Shown one piece after another: positions 17,834-26,138 of a DNA stretch of 64,000 nt. How positions within the stretch are numbered: the stretch's first letter is position 1; each line of letters opens with the position of its first letter. Both the position numbers and the translations under genes were made by a program. The notes under the pieces are model-generated. The model ran no database searches. It saw only the letters and a list, made by a program, of their open reading frames with translations, and was not told the DNA's origin. The DNA comes from Mycolicibacterium sp. CBMA 226 (lineage in GTDB: Bacteria > Actinomycetota > Actinomycetes > Mycobacteriales > Mycobacteriaceae). The stretch is from contig NZ_VTGY01000010.1 of the NCBI RefSeq assembly GCF_009729075.1, positions 1 through 64,000 of the forward strand, written 5' to 3'.

Positions 17834-18703
17834 ATGACTTCAGTGGGACGGGTAGCGGGCAAGGTCGCCTTCATCACCGGCGCGGCCCGCGGCCAGGGCC
17901 GCAGCCACGCGGTCCGACTGGCCGAAGAAGGCGCCGACATCATCGCCGTCGACCTGTGCGAGGACATCGAGTCCATCGGATACCCGATGGCCACTCCCGA
18001 AGATCTCGACGAGACCAGGAACCTGGTGGAGAAGACGGGCCAGCGCATCGTCACCGCGCACGCCGACGTCCGCGAGGTCACGCAGCTGCGGACGGCGCTC
18101 GAGGCCGGCTTGTCAGAGTTCGGCAAGGTCGACATCGTCCTCGCGCAGGCCGGCGTCGCCGGCATGAAAAGCGATGTCCCCCTGCAGGCCTGGATCGACA
18201 CCATCAACACCAACCTGATCGGCACCATCAACGCCATCCAGGTGTGTCTCCCCCACCTCAAGGAGGGCGCGGCCATCGTCGCCACCGGCTCGACGGCCGC
18301 CCTCATGGACGCCCACCTCAAGATGAACCCGGGCAACGACATCGGCGGCTTCGCCTACATGACGTCCAAACGCCTTCTCTCCCAATATGCTCACGACCTG
18401 GCGACCGAGCTCTCGCCGCGCGGCATCCGGCTGAACGTGGTGCATCCCACCAACGTCAACACCGCGATGCTGCAGAGCCCGCCGATGTACAAGTCGTTCC
18501 GGCCCGACCTGCCGAATCCGACGCGCGAAGACGCCGAGCCGGCCTTCGGCATCCAGCAGGCCATGAAGATCAACTTCGTGGAACCGGAGGACATCAGCAA
18601 CGCCATCCTGTGGCTGGTCTCCGACGAGGCCCGCTACATCACCGGCACCCAGTTGCGGGTCGACGCCGGTGGCTACCTCAAATGGTACGACTACCACGTC
18701 TGA
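17834..18703 (+). CDS. Mycofactocin-type SDR oxidoreductase
   Basis: 289 residues. TGAARGQGRSHAVRLAEEGAD followed by a long insert (DLCEDIESIGYPMATPEDLDET) is the signature of mycofactocin-coupled SDRs, whose NAD stays bound and is reoxidised by mycofactocin. The active site is YMTSK, and the C-terminus DAGGYLKWYDYHV is also typical. ATG 17834 follows GGAAGG. Such enzymes oxidise alcohols, fitting a role beside the P450 at 18942. Dependence on mycofactocin is inferred from family; no mft genes are in the window. Confidence 0.88.
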   Translation: MTSVGRVAGKVAFITGAARGQGRSHAVRLAEEGADIIAVDLCEDIESIGYPMATPEDLDETRNLVEKTGQRIVTAHADVREVTQLRTALEAGLSEFGKVDIVLAQAGVAGMKSDVPLQAWIDTINTNLIGTINAIQVCLPHLKEGAAIVATGSTAALMDAHLKMNPGNDIGGFAYMTSKRLLSQYAHDLATELSPRGIRLNVVHPTNVNTAMLQSPPMYKSFRPDLPNPTREDAEPAFGIQQAMKINFVEPEDISNAILWLVSDEARYITGTQLRVDAGGYLKWYDYHV

Positions 18704-18715
18704 TCGGGAGTGACA

Positions 18716-18910
18716 GTGAAGGTTTGGGTTGACGGGCAACGCTGCCAGGGCCACACGCTGTGCGCGATGATCGCGCCGGATGCGTTCGCGCTCAACGATA
18801 TCGACGGCACGTCGTCGCCGGTTGACGAGGTCGTGGCACCTGGGCTCGAAGACGCGGTCCGCGAGGCCGCGCACTCGTGCCCCGAACAGGCCATCACGAT
18901 CGAGGACTAG
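18716..18910 (+). CDS. [3Fe-4S] ferredoxin, P450 redox partner
   Basis: 64 residues with Cys10, Cys16 and Cys55 (CQGHTLC ... SCPEQ), the three-Cys pattern of actinobacterial P450 ferredoxins. The residue replacing the fourth Cys is His (CxxHxxC). GTG 18716 was chosen for GGGAG just upstream; GTG 18710 is the alternative. It lies 31 nt before the P450 gene and so is its likely electron donor. Confidence 0.9.
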   Translation: MKVWVDGQRCQGHTLCAMIAPDAFALNDIDGTSSPVDEVVAPGLEDAVREAAHSCPEQAITIED

Positions 18911-18941
18911 CGAGTATGAGACCAGCAGGGAGACAGGAACT

Positions 18942-20285
18942 TTGAGCGTCCAGGACGAGCGCAAGAAGGACACCTTCCACTTCGACCGACACACCCCGGA
19001 GTACCGGCTGCAGTTCGAGGAGATCACCGCGGAGATGCAGGCGCAGTGCCCGGTGGCCTGGACCGACACCTACAACGGTCACTGGGTCGCCGCCGACAGC
19101 AAGCATGTGTTCGAGTTGGCGCGCTGCCCCGTCGTGTCCAATCACCATGACATCAGCGGCGAGACGCCGTTCCAGGGCATCACCATTCCGAAGGCCAGCC
19201 GCGCCAGCGTTGTCCGCGGCGGCATCCTCGAGATGGACGAGCCCGAGCACAGCACCTACCGCAGCGCCCTGAACCCCTACCTCTCGCCCGCCGCGATCAA
19301 GCGCTGGGAACCGTTCGTCGACGAGATCACCCGCGCCGCACTCGACGAGCACATCGAGAAAGGCCGCATCGACTTCGTCGAGCATCTCGCCAACGTGGTG
19401 CCGGCAGTGTTCACCCTGGCGATGATGGGTATCGAACTCAAGAAGTGGAACGTCTACAGCGAGCCCACGCACGCGTCGGTGTACACCCCCGAGCACGCGC
19501 CCGAACGCGAGAAAATCAACGAACAGCACCGCGAGATGGGGATCGACCTCATCAACAACATGATGGAGATCCGGCAGAATCCGCGGCCGGGCCTGGTCAA
19601 CGCGCTGCTGCAGTTGCGCATCGACGGTGAGCCCGCGCCGGACATGGAGATCCTGGGCAATCTCGGTCTCATCATCGGCGGCGGTTTCGACACCACGACC
19701 GCCCTGACCGCGCACGCCCTGGAATGGCTCGGGGAACATCCCGACGACCGCGCGCGGCTCAGCCGTGAGCGCGCCACGCTGCTCAATCCCGCCACCGAGG
19801 AGTTCCTCCGCTTCTTCACCCCCGCCCCGGGCGACGGCCGCACGTTCGCCGACGACGTGGAGGTCGAAGGTCAGCAGTTCAAACGGTACGAGCGGCTGTG
19901 GTTGTCGTGGGCGATGGCGAACCGCGACCCGGCGGTGTTCGATCAACCGAACGAGCTGATCATGGACCGAAAGGGTAACCGGCACTTCAGCTTCGGCATC
20001 GGCGTGCACCGCTGTGTCGGATCCAACGTGGCGCGCACGGTGTTCAAGTCCATGCTGACGGCGGTACTGGACCGGATGCCCGACTACATATGCGACCCCG
20101 AGGGCACCGTGCACTACGACAGCATCGGCGTCATCCAGGGCATGCGGAATCTGCCGGCCACATTCACCCCGGGCAAGCGCCTGGGCCCCGGTCTCGACGA
20201 GACGCTGGAGAAGTTGCAGCGCATCTGTGACGAGCAAGAGCTGGCCCGCCCCATCACCGAGCGCAAGGAAGCGGCAGTCATCTGA
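18942..20285 (+). CDS. Cytochrome P450
   Basis: 447-residue P450. The I-helix motif is GGGFDTT, ExxR is in EEFLRFF, and the heme loop is FSFGIGVHRCVG (Cys about residue 358), slightly longer than usual before Cys. The start is taken as TTG 18942, shortly after the ferredoxin gene; an open frame further upstream overlaps the ferredoxin and is not used. It forms a redox unit with the ferredoxin and probably acts with the SDRs upstream. Confidence 0.9.
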   Translation: MSVQDERKKDTFHFDRHTPEYRLQFEEITAEMQAQCPVAWTDTYNGHWVAADSKHVFELARCPVVSNHHDISGETPFQGITIPKASRASVVRGGILEMDEPEHSTYRSALNPYLSPAAIKRWEPFVDEITRAALDEHIEKGRIDFVEHLANVVPAVFTLAMMGIELKKWNVYSEPTHASVYTPEHAPEREKINEQHREMGIDLINNMMEIRQNPRPGLVNALLQLRIDGEPAPDMEILGNLGLIIGGGFDTTTALTAHALEWLGEHPDDRARLSRERATLLNPATEEFLRFFTPAPGDGRTFADDVEVEGQQFKRYERLWLSWAMANRDPAVFDQPNELIMDRKGNRHFSFGIGVHRCVGSNVARTVFKSMLTAVLDRMPDYICDPEGTVHYDSIGVIQGMRNLPATFTPGKRLGPGLDETLEKLQRICDEQELARPITERKEAAVI

Positions 20286-20319
20286 ATATCTCATCTTCGC
20301 GTGTCATCTAGGTTGGGAC

Positions 20320-20341
20320 TTGACCCTCACGCGACGTGAGG
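20320..20341 (+). promoter_or_regulatory. MerR-type promoter/operator
   Basis: A -35-like TTGACC (20320-20325) runs into a perfect 7-3-7 inverted repeat CCTCACG-CGA-CGTGAGG (20325-20341), 35 nt before the merR start. An operator lying between promoter elements is characteristic of MerR-family autoregulation. Confidence 0.6.
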
Positions 20342-20375
20342 CACCAACCTGATCGATGTGACGCAGGAGATGCCG

Positions 20376-21137
20376 GTGGACGGACTCACCGTGGGCGAAG
20401 TCGCGCAGCGCTTCGGCATCACGGTCCGGACGCTTCACCACTATGACGACATCGGGTTGTTGACCCCGAGCCGGCGCAGCGCCTCGGGTTACCGGGTGTA
20501 CACGTCGGCCGATCTGACACGCTTGTCCCAGATCATCGTCTACCGCCGGCTCGAGTTCTCTCTCGATGAGATCGCGAGCCTCCTCGACGAGGGCGACGAG
20601 GTCAGCCACCTGATTCGTCAGCGCGAACGCGTCATGGCCCAACTCGACGAGATGAAAGCACTCGTCGAGGCCATCGATCAGGCATTGGAGAAGGCAATGA
20701 CGAACACCCCCATGACCGACGACGACATGCGCGAGCTCTTCGGTGACGGGTTCGACGACTATCAGGCGGAAGCCGAGCAGAAGTGGGGCGAAACGCAGGA
20801 GTGGAAGGAATCGCAGCGCCGGGCGAAGTCCTACGGCAGGGAAGATTGGCTGCAGATCAAGGCCGAGGGCGAAGCCGTCGAGAAGGCGTTGTCCGAGGCC
20901 TTCCGCGCCGGGCTCCCGCCCAACTCGCTTGAAGCGATGGACGCGGCCGAGCGGCACCGGCTCCACGTGAACCGGTGGTTCTACGACTGCCCGCCGGCCT
21001 TCCACCGCAACCTCGGCGACATGTACGTCAGCGATCCGAGGTACGTCGCCACGTACGACGAATCATTCGGGCTCCCAGGCCTTGCGGCCTACTGCCGTGC
21101 GGCCATCCACGCGAACGCGGACCGAACCGGCCTCTGA
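20376..21137 (+). CDS. MerR-family regulator with TipAS-like domain
   Basis: 253 residues. N-terminal MerR winged helix (LTVGEVAQRFGITVRTLHHY, GLLTPSRRSASGYRVY), a dimerisation coiled coil (about 80-120), then a TipAS-like ligand domain (WGETQEWKESQRR, HRLHVNRWFYDC). GTG 20376 was chosen because AGGAG ends 6 nt before it; ATG 20370 and GTG 20358 are in frame. TipA-type proteins sense hydrophobic or thiopeptide-like compounds. It follows the P450 by 90 nt and has its own promoter with a perfect inverted repeat. Confidence 0.87.
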   Translation: MDGLTVGEVAQRFGITVRTLHHYDDIGLLTPSRRSASGYRVYTSADLTRLSQIIVYRRLEFSLDEIASLLDEGDEVSHLIRQRERVMAQLDEMKALVEAIDQALEKAMTNTPMTDDDMRELFGDGFDDYQAEAEQKWGETQEWKESQRRAKSYGREDWLQIKAEGEAVEKALSEAFRAGLPPNSLEAMDAAERHRLHVNRWFYDCPPAFHRNLGDMYVSDPRYVATYDESFGLPGLAAYCRAAIHANADRTGL

Positions 21138-21159
21138 CGGGTTCGGTCCCGCGCATGCG

Positions 21160-22338
21160 TCAGCGTGCCCGCGGCAGGCCCAGCACGTGCTGGGCGATGA
21201 TGTTCCGCTGAATTTCGGAGGTACCGCCGGCGATGGTGCCACCGAAGCTGCGGGCGTAACGCTCGAACCAGCTGACGAAGTAGTGGTCGAGGTTCATGTG
21301 CTCGTACCGCCCCGACGTCGAGGGATGGTTGAGCCCCTCGATTCCCGCTGCGGACAACGCATTTTCGAGTGCGGTGCGCTCGGCCTCCGACCCCAGGAGC
21401 TTGAGCACCGACACCGACTGGGTATCCATCTCGCCGCGGGAGGCCCGCGCCAACGCCGCCGAACCCATGGCGCGCAGGGCGTGGTAATCCATGATGGTCG
21501 TGGCGTACTGGTCGCGCTCGAGTGCCGTGCGCGGCCGGAAGTCGGCGATCATGTTGGCGATCCGGTCGGCGAAACCCAGCCACATCATGGTGCGTTCATG
21601 ACCGAGCGAACCGTTGGCCACGCCCCAGCCGCCGTTGAGTGGCCCGACAAGGTTCTCGGCCGGAACCCTTGCGTCCGTGAAGAAGACCTCATTGAAGTCC
21701 AGGTTTTCCTGACTGCACAGGTCCGCGAACGGCCGGCACACCACGCCGGGGGTATCGGTCGGGATGATGAGCACGCTGATGCCCTTGTGCTTCGGGGCGT
21801 CCGGGTCGGTGCGCACGAACGTCAGCAGGAAGTCGGCGTCGTGTGCGCCCGAGGTCCACACTTTCTGTCCGTTGACGACGAAGTGGTCAACGTCCAGCAC
21901 CGCGCGGGTGCGCAACGAGGCCAGGTCCGACCCGGCGCTCGGCTCGCTCATGCCGAGTGACGCCGTCTTCTCGCCCCGCAGCACCGGCACCGCCCAGCGG
22001 TGCTTCTGCTCCTCGCTACCGAACGTAAGTAGTGACGCCGCAATGATATTCACGCCCTGCGGGTTGAAGCTGTGGTAAATCCGGCGGCGGCACAGCTCGT
22101 CGAGATGGACGAACTGCTGCACCACGGACGCGTTGCGACCGCCGAACTCCGGCGGCTGGGCGGGCAGCAGCCAGCCGTTGTCGAACAGCAGCCGCTGCCA
22201 GTCCCGCGCCCATTGCGGCATGTGCGACACCGACCGGGGTCGCTCCAAAGTGTCTGTCTCCGTGGGCAGATGCGCGTCGAGGAACGCAGAGAACTCGGCA
22301 CGGAAGGCCTCGACGTCGGCGTCATACGAGAGTTGCAC
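21160..22338 (-). CDS. Acyl-CoA dehydrogenase, larger subunit
   Basis: 392-residue ACAD. FAD-binding ASLGMSEPSAGSDLAS and WTSGAHDADF, and C-terminal FGGTIAGGTSEIQRNIIAQ are present. It overlaps the upstream smaller ACAD gene by 17 nt. In mycobacterial steroid side-chain degradation, two adjacent unequal ACAD genes (FadE28/FadE29 type) encode one alpha2-beta2 enzyme; this pair has the same form. It is expected to dehydrogenate a bulky acyl-CoA, perhaps a ring or short branched chain. Confidence 0.88.
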   Translation of the reverse strand: MQLSYDADVEAFRAEFSAFLDAHLPTETDTLERPRSVSHMPQWARDWQRLLFDNGWLLPAQPPEFGGRNASVVQQFVHLDELCRRRIYHSFNPQGVNIIAASLLTFGSEEQKHRWAVPVLRGEKTASLGMSEPSAGSDLASLRTRAVLDVDHFVVNGQKVWTSGAHDADFLLTFVRTDPDAPKHKGISVLIIPTDTPGVVCRPFADLCSQENLDFNEVFFTDARVPAENLVGPLNGGWGVANGSLGHERTMMWLGFADRIANMIADFRPRTALERDQYATTIMDYHALRAMGSAALARASRGEMDTQSVSVLKLLGSEAERTALENALSAAGIEGLNHPSTSGRYEHMNLDHYFVSWFERYARSFGGTIAGGTSEIQRNIIAQHVLGLPRAR

Positions 22339-23320
22339 GGTACTCCTCTGCGATCATGGCGCGGTGTTCTGCGGCGCCGCCGAGCATCAGCTCGCCGGCC
22401 TTGGCGCGCTTGAGCGCGAACTGCAGGTCGTTCTCCCAGGTGAATCCCATAGCACCGAAGGACTGCAGACCCTGCCGGAACACCAGGGCCTGACACTCCC
22501 CCGCCGATGCCTTGGCCATCGCTGCGGCCAGGCGCCGGCGCGGGTCGTCGACGCTGATCGTCAGCGCGGCGAAGTACGACAACGCCCGGGCCCGTTCGAT
22601 GGCGACGTGCATGTCCGCGGCCTTGTGCTGCAACGCCTGAAACGATCCGATCGGGACGCCGAACTGATGGCGTTCCTTGATGTGCTCCAACACCAGGTCG
22701 AGGATGCGTTGGCAGGCACCGACCATGTGCACCGCCATACCGGTCAGCGCGACATGACGGCCGCGCTCGGCATCCGTCCCGACACGCTCGGAGTCGGCCA
22801 CCCGGACCCCGTCGAACGACAGGTCGGCGATGTGCAGCACCGGGTCGAACACCAGGTCCCGCCGCACGCCCACCGCCGACGCATCGACGAGAAAGACGCC
22901 GGCCGCGGTCACCACGGCAAGCCGTTCGGCGCGGTCACCGTCCAGTACGTAACGCGCAGTGCCGTCCAGCGCCCAGCCCTGGCCGTCGCGACGCGCCGAA
23001 ACTCCTTGGTAGACAGCAGCACCCGCTTGTTGCGGGTCGAAGCGATCGCCGGCCAGCGGCGCGAACTGGGTCATCGTGGCCAGGAACGGCGTCGGATCCG
23101 TCGCCCGCCCGAGTTCCTCGAGCACAATGGCCAACTCGACGGCGTTCTCCGGGTCGGCCATCTCCGTCCAGCCGGCATCCACCCACGTTCCCCAGAGCGG
23201 AGCCGGGTCGGCGTCGTACTCGGCGATGGCACGGATCAATGTCGGCGGGCACTGCTTGGTTACGGCATCGCGGACGGTCTCCTGCCATAACCGCTGATCA
23301 GCGTCGAACTCCAAAAGCAT
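22322..23320 (-). CDS. Acyl-CoA dehydrogenase-like, smaller subunit
   Basis: 332 residues, shorter than a standard ~380-residue ACAD. The middle FAD loop is shortened (GQGWALDGTARYVLDG), while the C-terminal helical domain (ERHQFGVPIGSFQALQHKAADMHV; GAMGFTWENDLQFALKRAK) is kept. Such degenerate subunits need the adjacent full ACAD to form one active site. ATG follows AGGAGGC. Its promoter region carries a GAGAAT-N3-ATTCTC site shared with the divergent amidohydrolase gene. Confidence 0.86.
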   Translation of the reverse strand: MLLEFDADQRLWQETVRDAVTKQCPPTLIRAIAEYDADPAPLWGTWVDAGWTEMADPENAVELAIVLEELGRATDPTPFLATMTQFAPLAGDRFDPQQAGAAVYQGVSARRDGQGWALDGTARYVLDGDRAERLAVVTAAGVFLVDASAVGVRRDLVFDPVLHIADLSFDGVRVADSERVGTDAERGRHVALTGMAVHMVGACQRILDLVLEHIKERHQFGVPIGSFQALQHKAADMHVAIERARALSYFAALTISVDDPRRRLAAAMAKASAGECQALVFRQGLQSFGAMGFTWENDLQFALKRAKAGELMLGGAAEHRAMIAEEYRATLV

Positions 23321-23356
23321 GCGGCGCCTCCTACGGCTAAATTCGGTCGCGAAAGT

Positions 23357-23371
23357 GAGAATAGCATTCTC
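23357..23371. promoter_or_regulatory. GAGAAT-N3-ATTCTC operator in divergent promoter
   Basis: GAGAATAGCATTCTC, a perfect 6-3-6 inverted repeat in the 103-nt gap between the divergent ACAD pair (36 nt away) and the amidohydrolase cluster (52 nt away). It could control both directions. Confidence 0.72.
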
Positions 23372-23423
23372 TTTTGAGGTAATTAAGATTTACACTGGGT
23401 CGAAAGCTCGGGAGGGCAGCCAA

Positions 23424-24503
23424 GTGATCGACCACGGCGACGGGACGCGTACCCCCGTCATCGACGCCAGCGTGCACATCTTCTTCGGATCGAACCGGGA
23501 CCTGCGTGACGTGCTGCGTGAACCGTTCAAGAGCCGCGGCTTCCCGGACTGCGAGATGGATTGGTATGGCGCGCCCGGCGGCGAGTATGCGCCGGGTACC
23601 GAGGGGCCCGACGGGCAGTACCCCGGCTCCGACCCGGAGATCGTCGCCCGCCACCTCTTCGAGCAGCGCGGCGTCGATGTTGCTGTGCTGCATCCGATGT
23701 CGCGCGGCATCATGCCCGACCGACACCTCGGCAGCGCACTCGCCGCGGCGCACAACGAGATGCTGGTGTCACGCTGGCTGGAGCACCCCGAATTCGGCGA
23801 GCGGTTCCGCGGCACCATCCGCGTCAACCCCGACGACATCCCCGGCGCGCTGCGCGAGATCCAGAAGTACAAGGACCATCCCCGCGTCGTGCAGCTCGGC
23901 ATCCCGCTGCAGTCGCGGGAACTGTTCGGCAAGCCGCAATTCTGGCCGTTGTGGGAAGCCGCGATCGACGCGAAGCTGCCGGTCGCCGCGCACATCGAGG
24001 TCGGCGCAGGTATCGCCGCCGCGCCGACGCCGTCGGGCGTGCCGAACACCTACGAGCAGTACGTCGGCTTCATGGCGCTGAACTACCTCTATCACCTGAT
24101 GAACATGATCGCCGAGGGCGTGTTCGAGCGGATGCCCGAGCTGAAGTTCGTCTGGGCCGACGGCGCCGCCGATCTGCTGACCCCGTTCATGTGGCGCATG
24201 GACTGCTTCGGCAGGCCGCATCTCGAGCAGACGCCGTGGGCACCGAAGATGCCGAGTGGCTATCTGCCCGGCCACGTGTATTTCGTCCAGGGCGCGCTGG
24301 ACGGGCCGGGCGACGCCGAATTCGCCGGTGAATGGCTGGGTTTCACCGGTAAGGACGACATGGTGCTGTACGGATCCAGCTACCCGCACTGGCAGCTCAA
24401 CGACCTCACCGTGCCGAGTTCCTACAGCGCTGCGCAGCGCGACAAGCTCTGCTGGCGAAATGCCGCCGATCTATACGGCATCACCGTGCCGGTCGGCGTG
24501 TGA
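23424..24503 (+). CDS. Amidohydrolase-2 family protein
   Basis: 359-residue TIM-barrel metal-dependent hydrolase/decarboxylase-like protein: VIDASVHIFF in place of the usual DxDxH (one metal ligand altered), AAHIEVGAG, VWADGAADLL, and YGSSYPHWQ in place of GSDWPH. GTG 23424 follows GGGAGGG; a longer frame would include the operator. It forms a pair with the similar gene 16 nt downstream. The altered metal motif raises the chance of a changed or non-catalytic role in a heteromer. Confidence 0.82.
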   Translation: MIDHGDGTRTPVIDASVHIFFGSNRDLRDVLREPFKSRGFPDCEMDWYGAPGGEYAPGTEGPDGQYPGSDPEIVARHLFEQRGVDVAVLHPMSRGIMPDRHLGSALAAAHNEMLVSRWLEHPEFGERFRGTIRVNPDDIPGALREIQKYKDHPRVVQLGIPLQSRELFGKPQFWPLWEAAIDAKLPVAAHIEVGAGIAAAPTPSGVPNTYEQYVGFMALNYLYHLMNMIAEGVFERMPELKFVWADGAADLLTPFMWRMDCFGRPHLEQTPWAPKMPSGYLPGHVYFVQGALDGPGDAEFAGEWLGFTGKDDMVLYGSSYPHWQLNDLTVPSSYSAAQRDKLCWRNAADLYGITVPVGV

Positions 24504-24519
24504 GGAAGGAAGGATCGCA

Positions 24520-25662
24520 ATGAGTGTGACTGTCACCGAACGCAAACCGGCCGCCGAGCGGATCGCCGTGCGGTGCGTCGATTCCGATGTCCACCCGGCC
24601 CCGCGCCGCGGCGAGCTGATCCAGTACATCCCCGAACCCTGGCGCACCAGGTACTTCTTGAGCCGAAATGTCGGCGAGCAGATCTACTACGACGCCCCTG
24701 ACTACGCGCACACGTACGCCATGCGCGTCGACGCCTTCCCGCCGGACGGTGAATTCGCCTGCAGCGACCCCGATCTGGCCTTCCAACAGCTGATCATGCA
24801 AGCCGGCGCCGACATCGCGATCCTGGAACCCGCCGCATACCCGGCCCGGATCGGGGGCGCCAACCACGCCCTCAATGTGGCGCTGAACGAGTGGCAGCTC
24901 CATCACTGGCTCGACAGCCGCAACAACTGGCATGAACGCTGGCGCGGCTCCATTTGCGTGGCGATCGAAGAACCGAACCTCGCCGGCGCGGAGATCGAAC
25001 GCCTGGCAGGCCACCCGTTCCTGGGCCAGATTCTGATCAAGGCCGAGCCGCGACCGGCATGGGGCGACCCGAAATACGATCCGGTGTGGGCCGCGGCCAC
25101 CCAGGCCGACATGCCGGTGAGCTGCCACCTGTCCCGCAGCCATCACGAAGAACTACCCATGCCACCTGTCGGCATGCCGAGCTACAACCACGACTTCATG
25201 GTCACCTATTCGCTCCTCGCGGCCAACCAGGTGATGAGCATGATCTTCGACGGTCTCTTCGATCGGTTCCCCACGCTGCGAATCGTTTTCGTCGAGCACG
25301 CGTTCACCTGGATCCTGCCACTGATGTGGCGCATGGACAGGATCTACGAGGCCCGCAAGCCCTGGCTCGACATCAAGCGCAAGCCCAGCGAGTACGTCAA
25401 GGACCACATCAAGTTCACCACCCAGCCGCTCGACTATCCCGACGACAAGACCGAGCTCACCCGGGCGCTCGAGTGGATGGAGTGCGAGAAGATCCTGCTG
25501 TTCAGCTCGGACTACCCGCACTGGACGTTCGACGACCCCCGCTGGCTGGTCAAGCACCTGCCCGAGCACGCCCGGGAAGCCGTCATGTTCCGCAACGGCA
25601 TCGAGACGTACAAGCTGCCGACGACGGTGCCGGCACTCGAGGGACAGGTCCGGGTGTTCTGA
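24520..25662 (+). CDS. Amidohydrolase-2 family protein
   Basis: 380 residues, same family as its upstream neighbour. The N-terminal metal motif DSDVHP (about 22-27) is intact, as is the C-terminal FSSDYPHWTFDDP. FVEHAFTWILPLMWRMDRIYE is typical of the family. ATG 24520 follows GGAAGGA. The two genes may encode a heteromer, one with the full metal site and one without. It is followed by a Rieske ferredoxin 1 nt downstream. Confidence 0.85.
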   Translation: MSVTVTERKPAAERIAVRCVDSDVHPAPRRGELIQYIPEPWRTRYFLSRNVGEQIYYDAPDYAHTYAMRVDAFPPDGEFACSDPDLAFQQLIMQAGADIAILEPAAYPARIGGANHALNVALNEWQLHHWLDSRNNWHERWRGSICVAIEEPNLAGAEIERLAGHPFLGQILIKAEPRPAWGDPKYDPVWAAATQADMPVSCHLSRSHHEELPMPPVGMPSYNHDFMVTYSLLAANQVMSMIFDGLFDRFPTLRIVFVEHAFTWILPLMWRMDRIYEARKPWLDIKRKPSEYVKDHIKFTTQPLDYPDDKTELTRALEWMECEKILLFSSDYPHWTFDDPRWLVKHLPEHAREAVMFRNGIETYKLPTTVPALEGQVRVF

Positions 25663-25663
25663 A

Positions 25664-26053
25664 TTGACTGAACCCAGAGAGCCCCGGCTCGCGCAGGGGC
25701 GCGAGCACGTTGTGGCCACCGTCGACGAGATCCCGCCGGGGACACACAAGTTGGTACCCATCGGCCGGCACGGCGTCGGCGTGTACAACGTGGGCGGCAC
25801 CTTCTACGCCATCGCGAACTACTGTCCGCACGAAGGCGGTCCACTGTGCTCGGGCCGCCCCCGCGGCCGGACCATCGTCGACCACAGCGTGCCCGGCGAC
25901 GCCGTAATGGTGCGCGGCCTGGAATTCATCTACTGCCCGTGGCACCAGTGGGGCTTCGAATTGGCCACCGGGACAACGGCCGTGAAGCCCGAATGGAGCA
26001 TCCGGACGTACCCCGTGCGGGTCATCGGCAACGAGGTGCTGGTGCAGGCATGA
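25664..26053 (+). CDS. Rieske [2Fe-2S] ferredoxin-type protein
   Basis: 129 residues forming one Rieske domain with both ligand pairs: CPHEGG (Cys-x-His, about residue 54) and CPWHQWGF (Cys-x2-His, about 86). There is no catalytic domain, so it is an electron carrier or small subunit. Start TTG 25664 lies one base after the stop of the amidohydrolase. Its position suggests it serves an enzyme encoded in this cluster; no oxygenase alpha subunit is adjacent, so the partner may be elsewhere in the window. Confidence 0.85.
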   Translation: MTEPREPRLAQGREHVVATVDEIPPGTHKLVPIGRHGVGVYNVGGTFYAIANYCPHEGGPLCSGRPRGRTIVDHSVPGDAVMVRGLEFIYCPWHQWGFELATGTTAVKPEWSIRTYPVRVIGNEVLVQA

Positions 26054-26068
26054 AGAACCCCTTTCTCG

Positions 26069-26126
26069 CGAGCGTGCGCGTTTGCACACGACACGCCGCC
26101 CATTTTTGGCATTTTGCGCACGCTCG
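26069..26126. repeat. Intergenic inverted repeat, possible dispersed mycobacterial element
   Basis: CGAGCGTGCGC (26069-26079) faces GCGCACGCTCG (26116-26126), a perfect 11-bp inverted repeat enclosing 36 nt, in the 85-nt gap between the Rieske ferredoxin and the hydrolase. It resembles short dispersed intergenic elements I associate with mycobacterial genomes, but I cannot confirm copies. It ends just before the AGGAG site of the next gene. Confidence 0.45.
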
Positions 26127-26138
26127 TAGGAGTGCAGC

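Noticed and set aside
18780..18941. N-terminal extension of the P450 into the ferredoxin gene
   Set aside because: It would overlap the ferredoxin in another frame and adds no P450-like sequence; TTG 18942 follows the ferredoxin.
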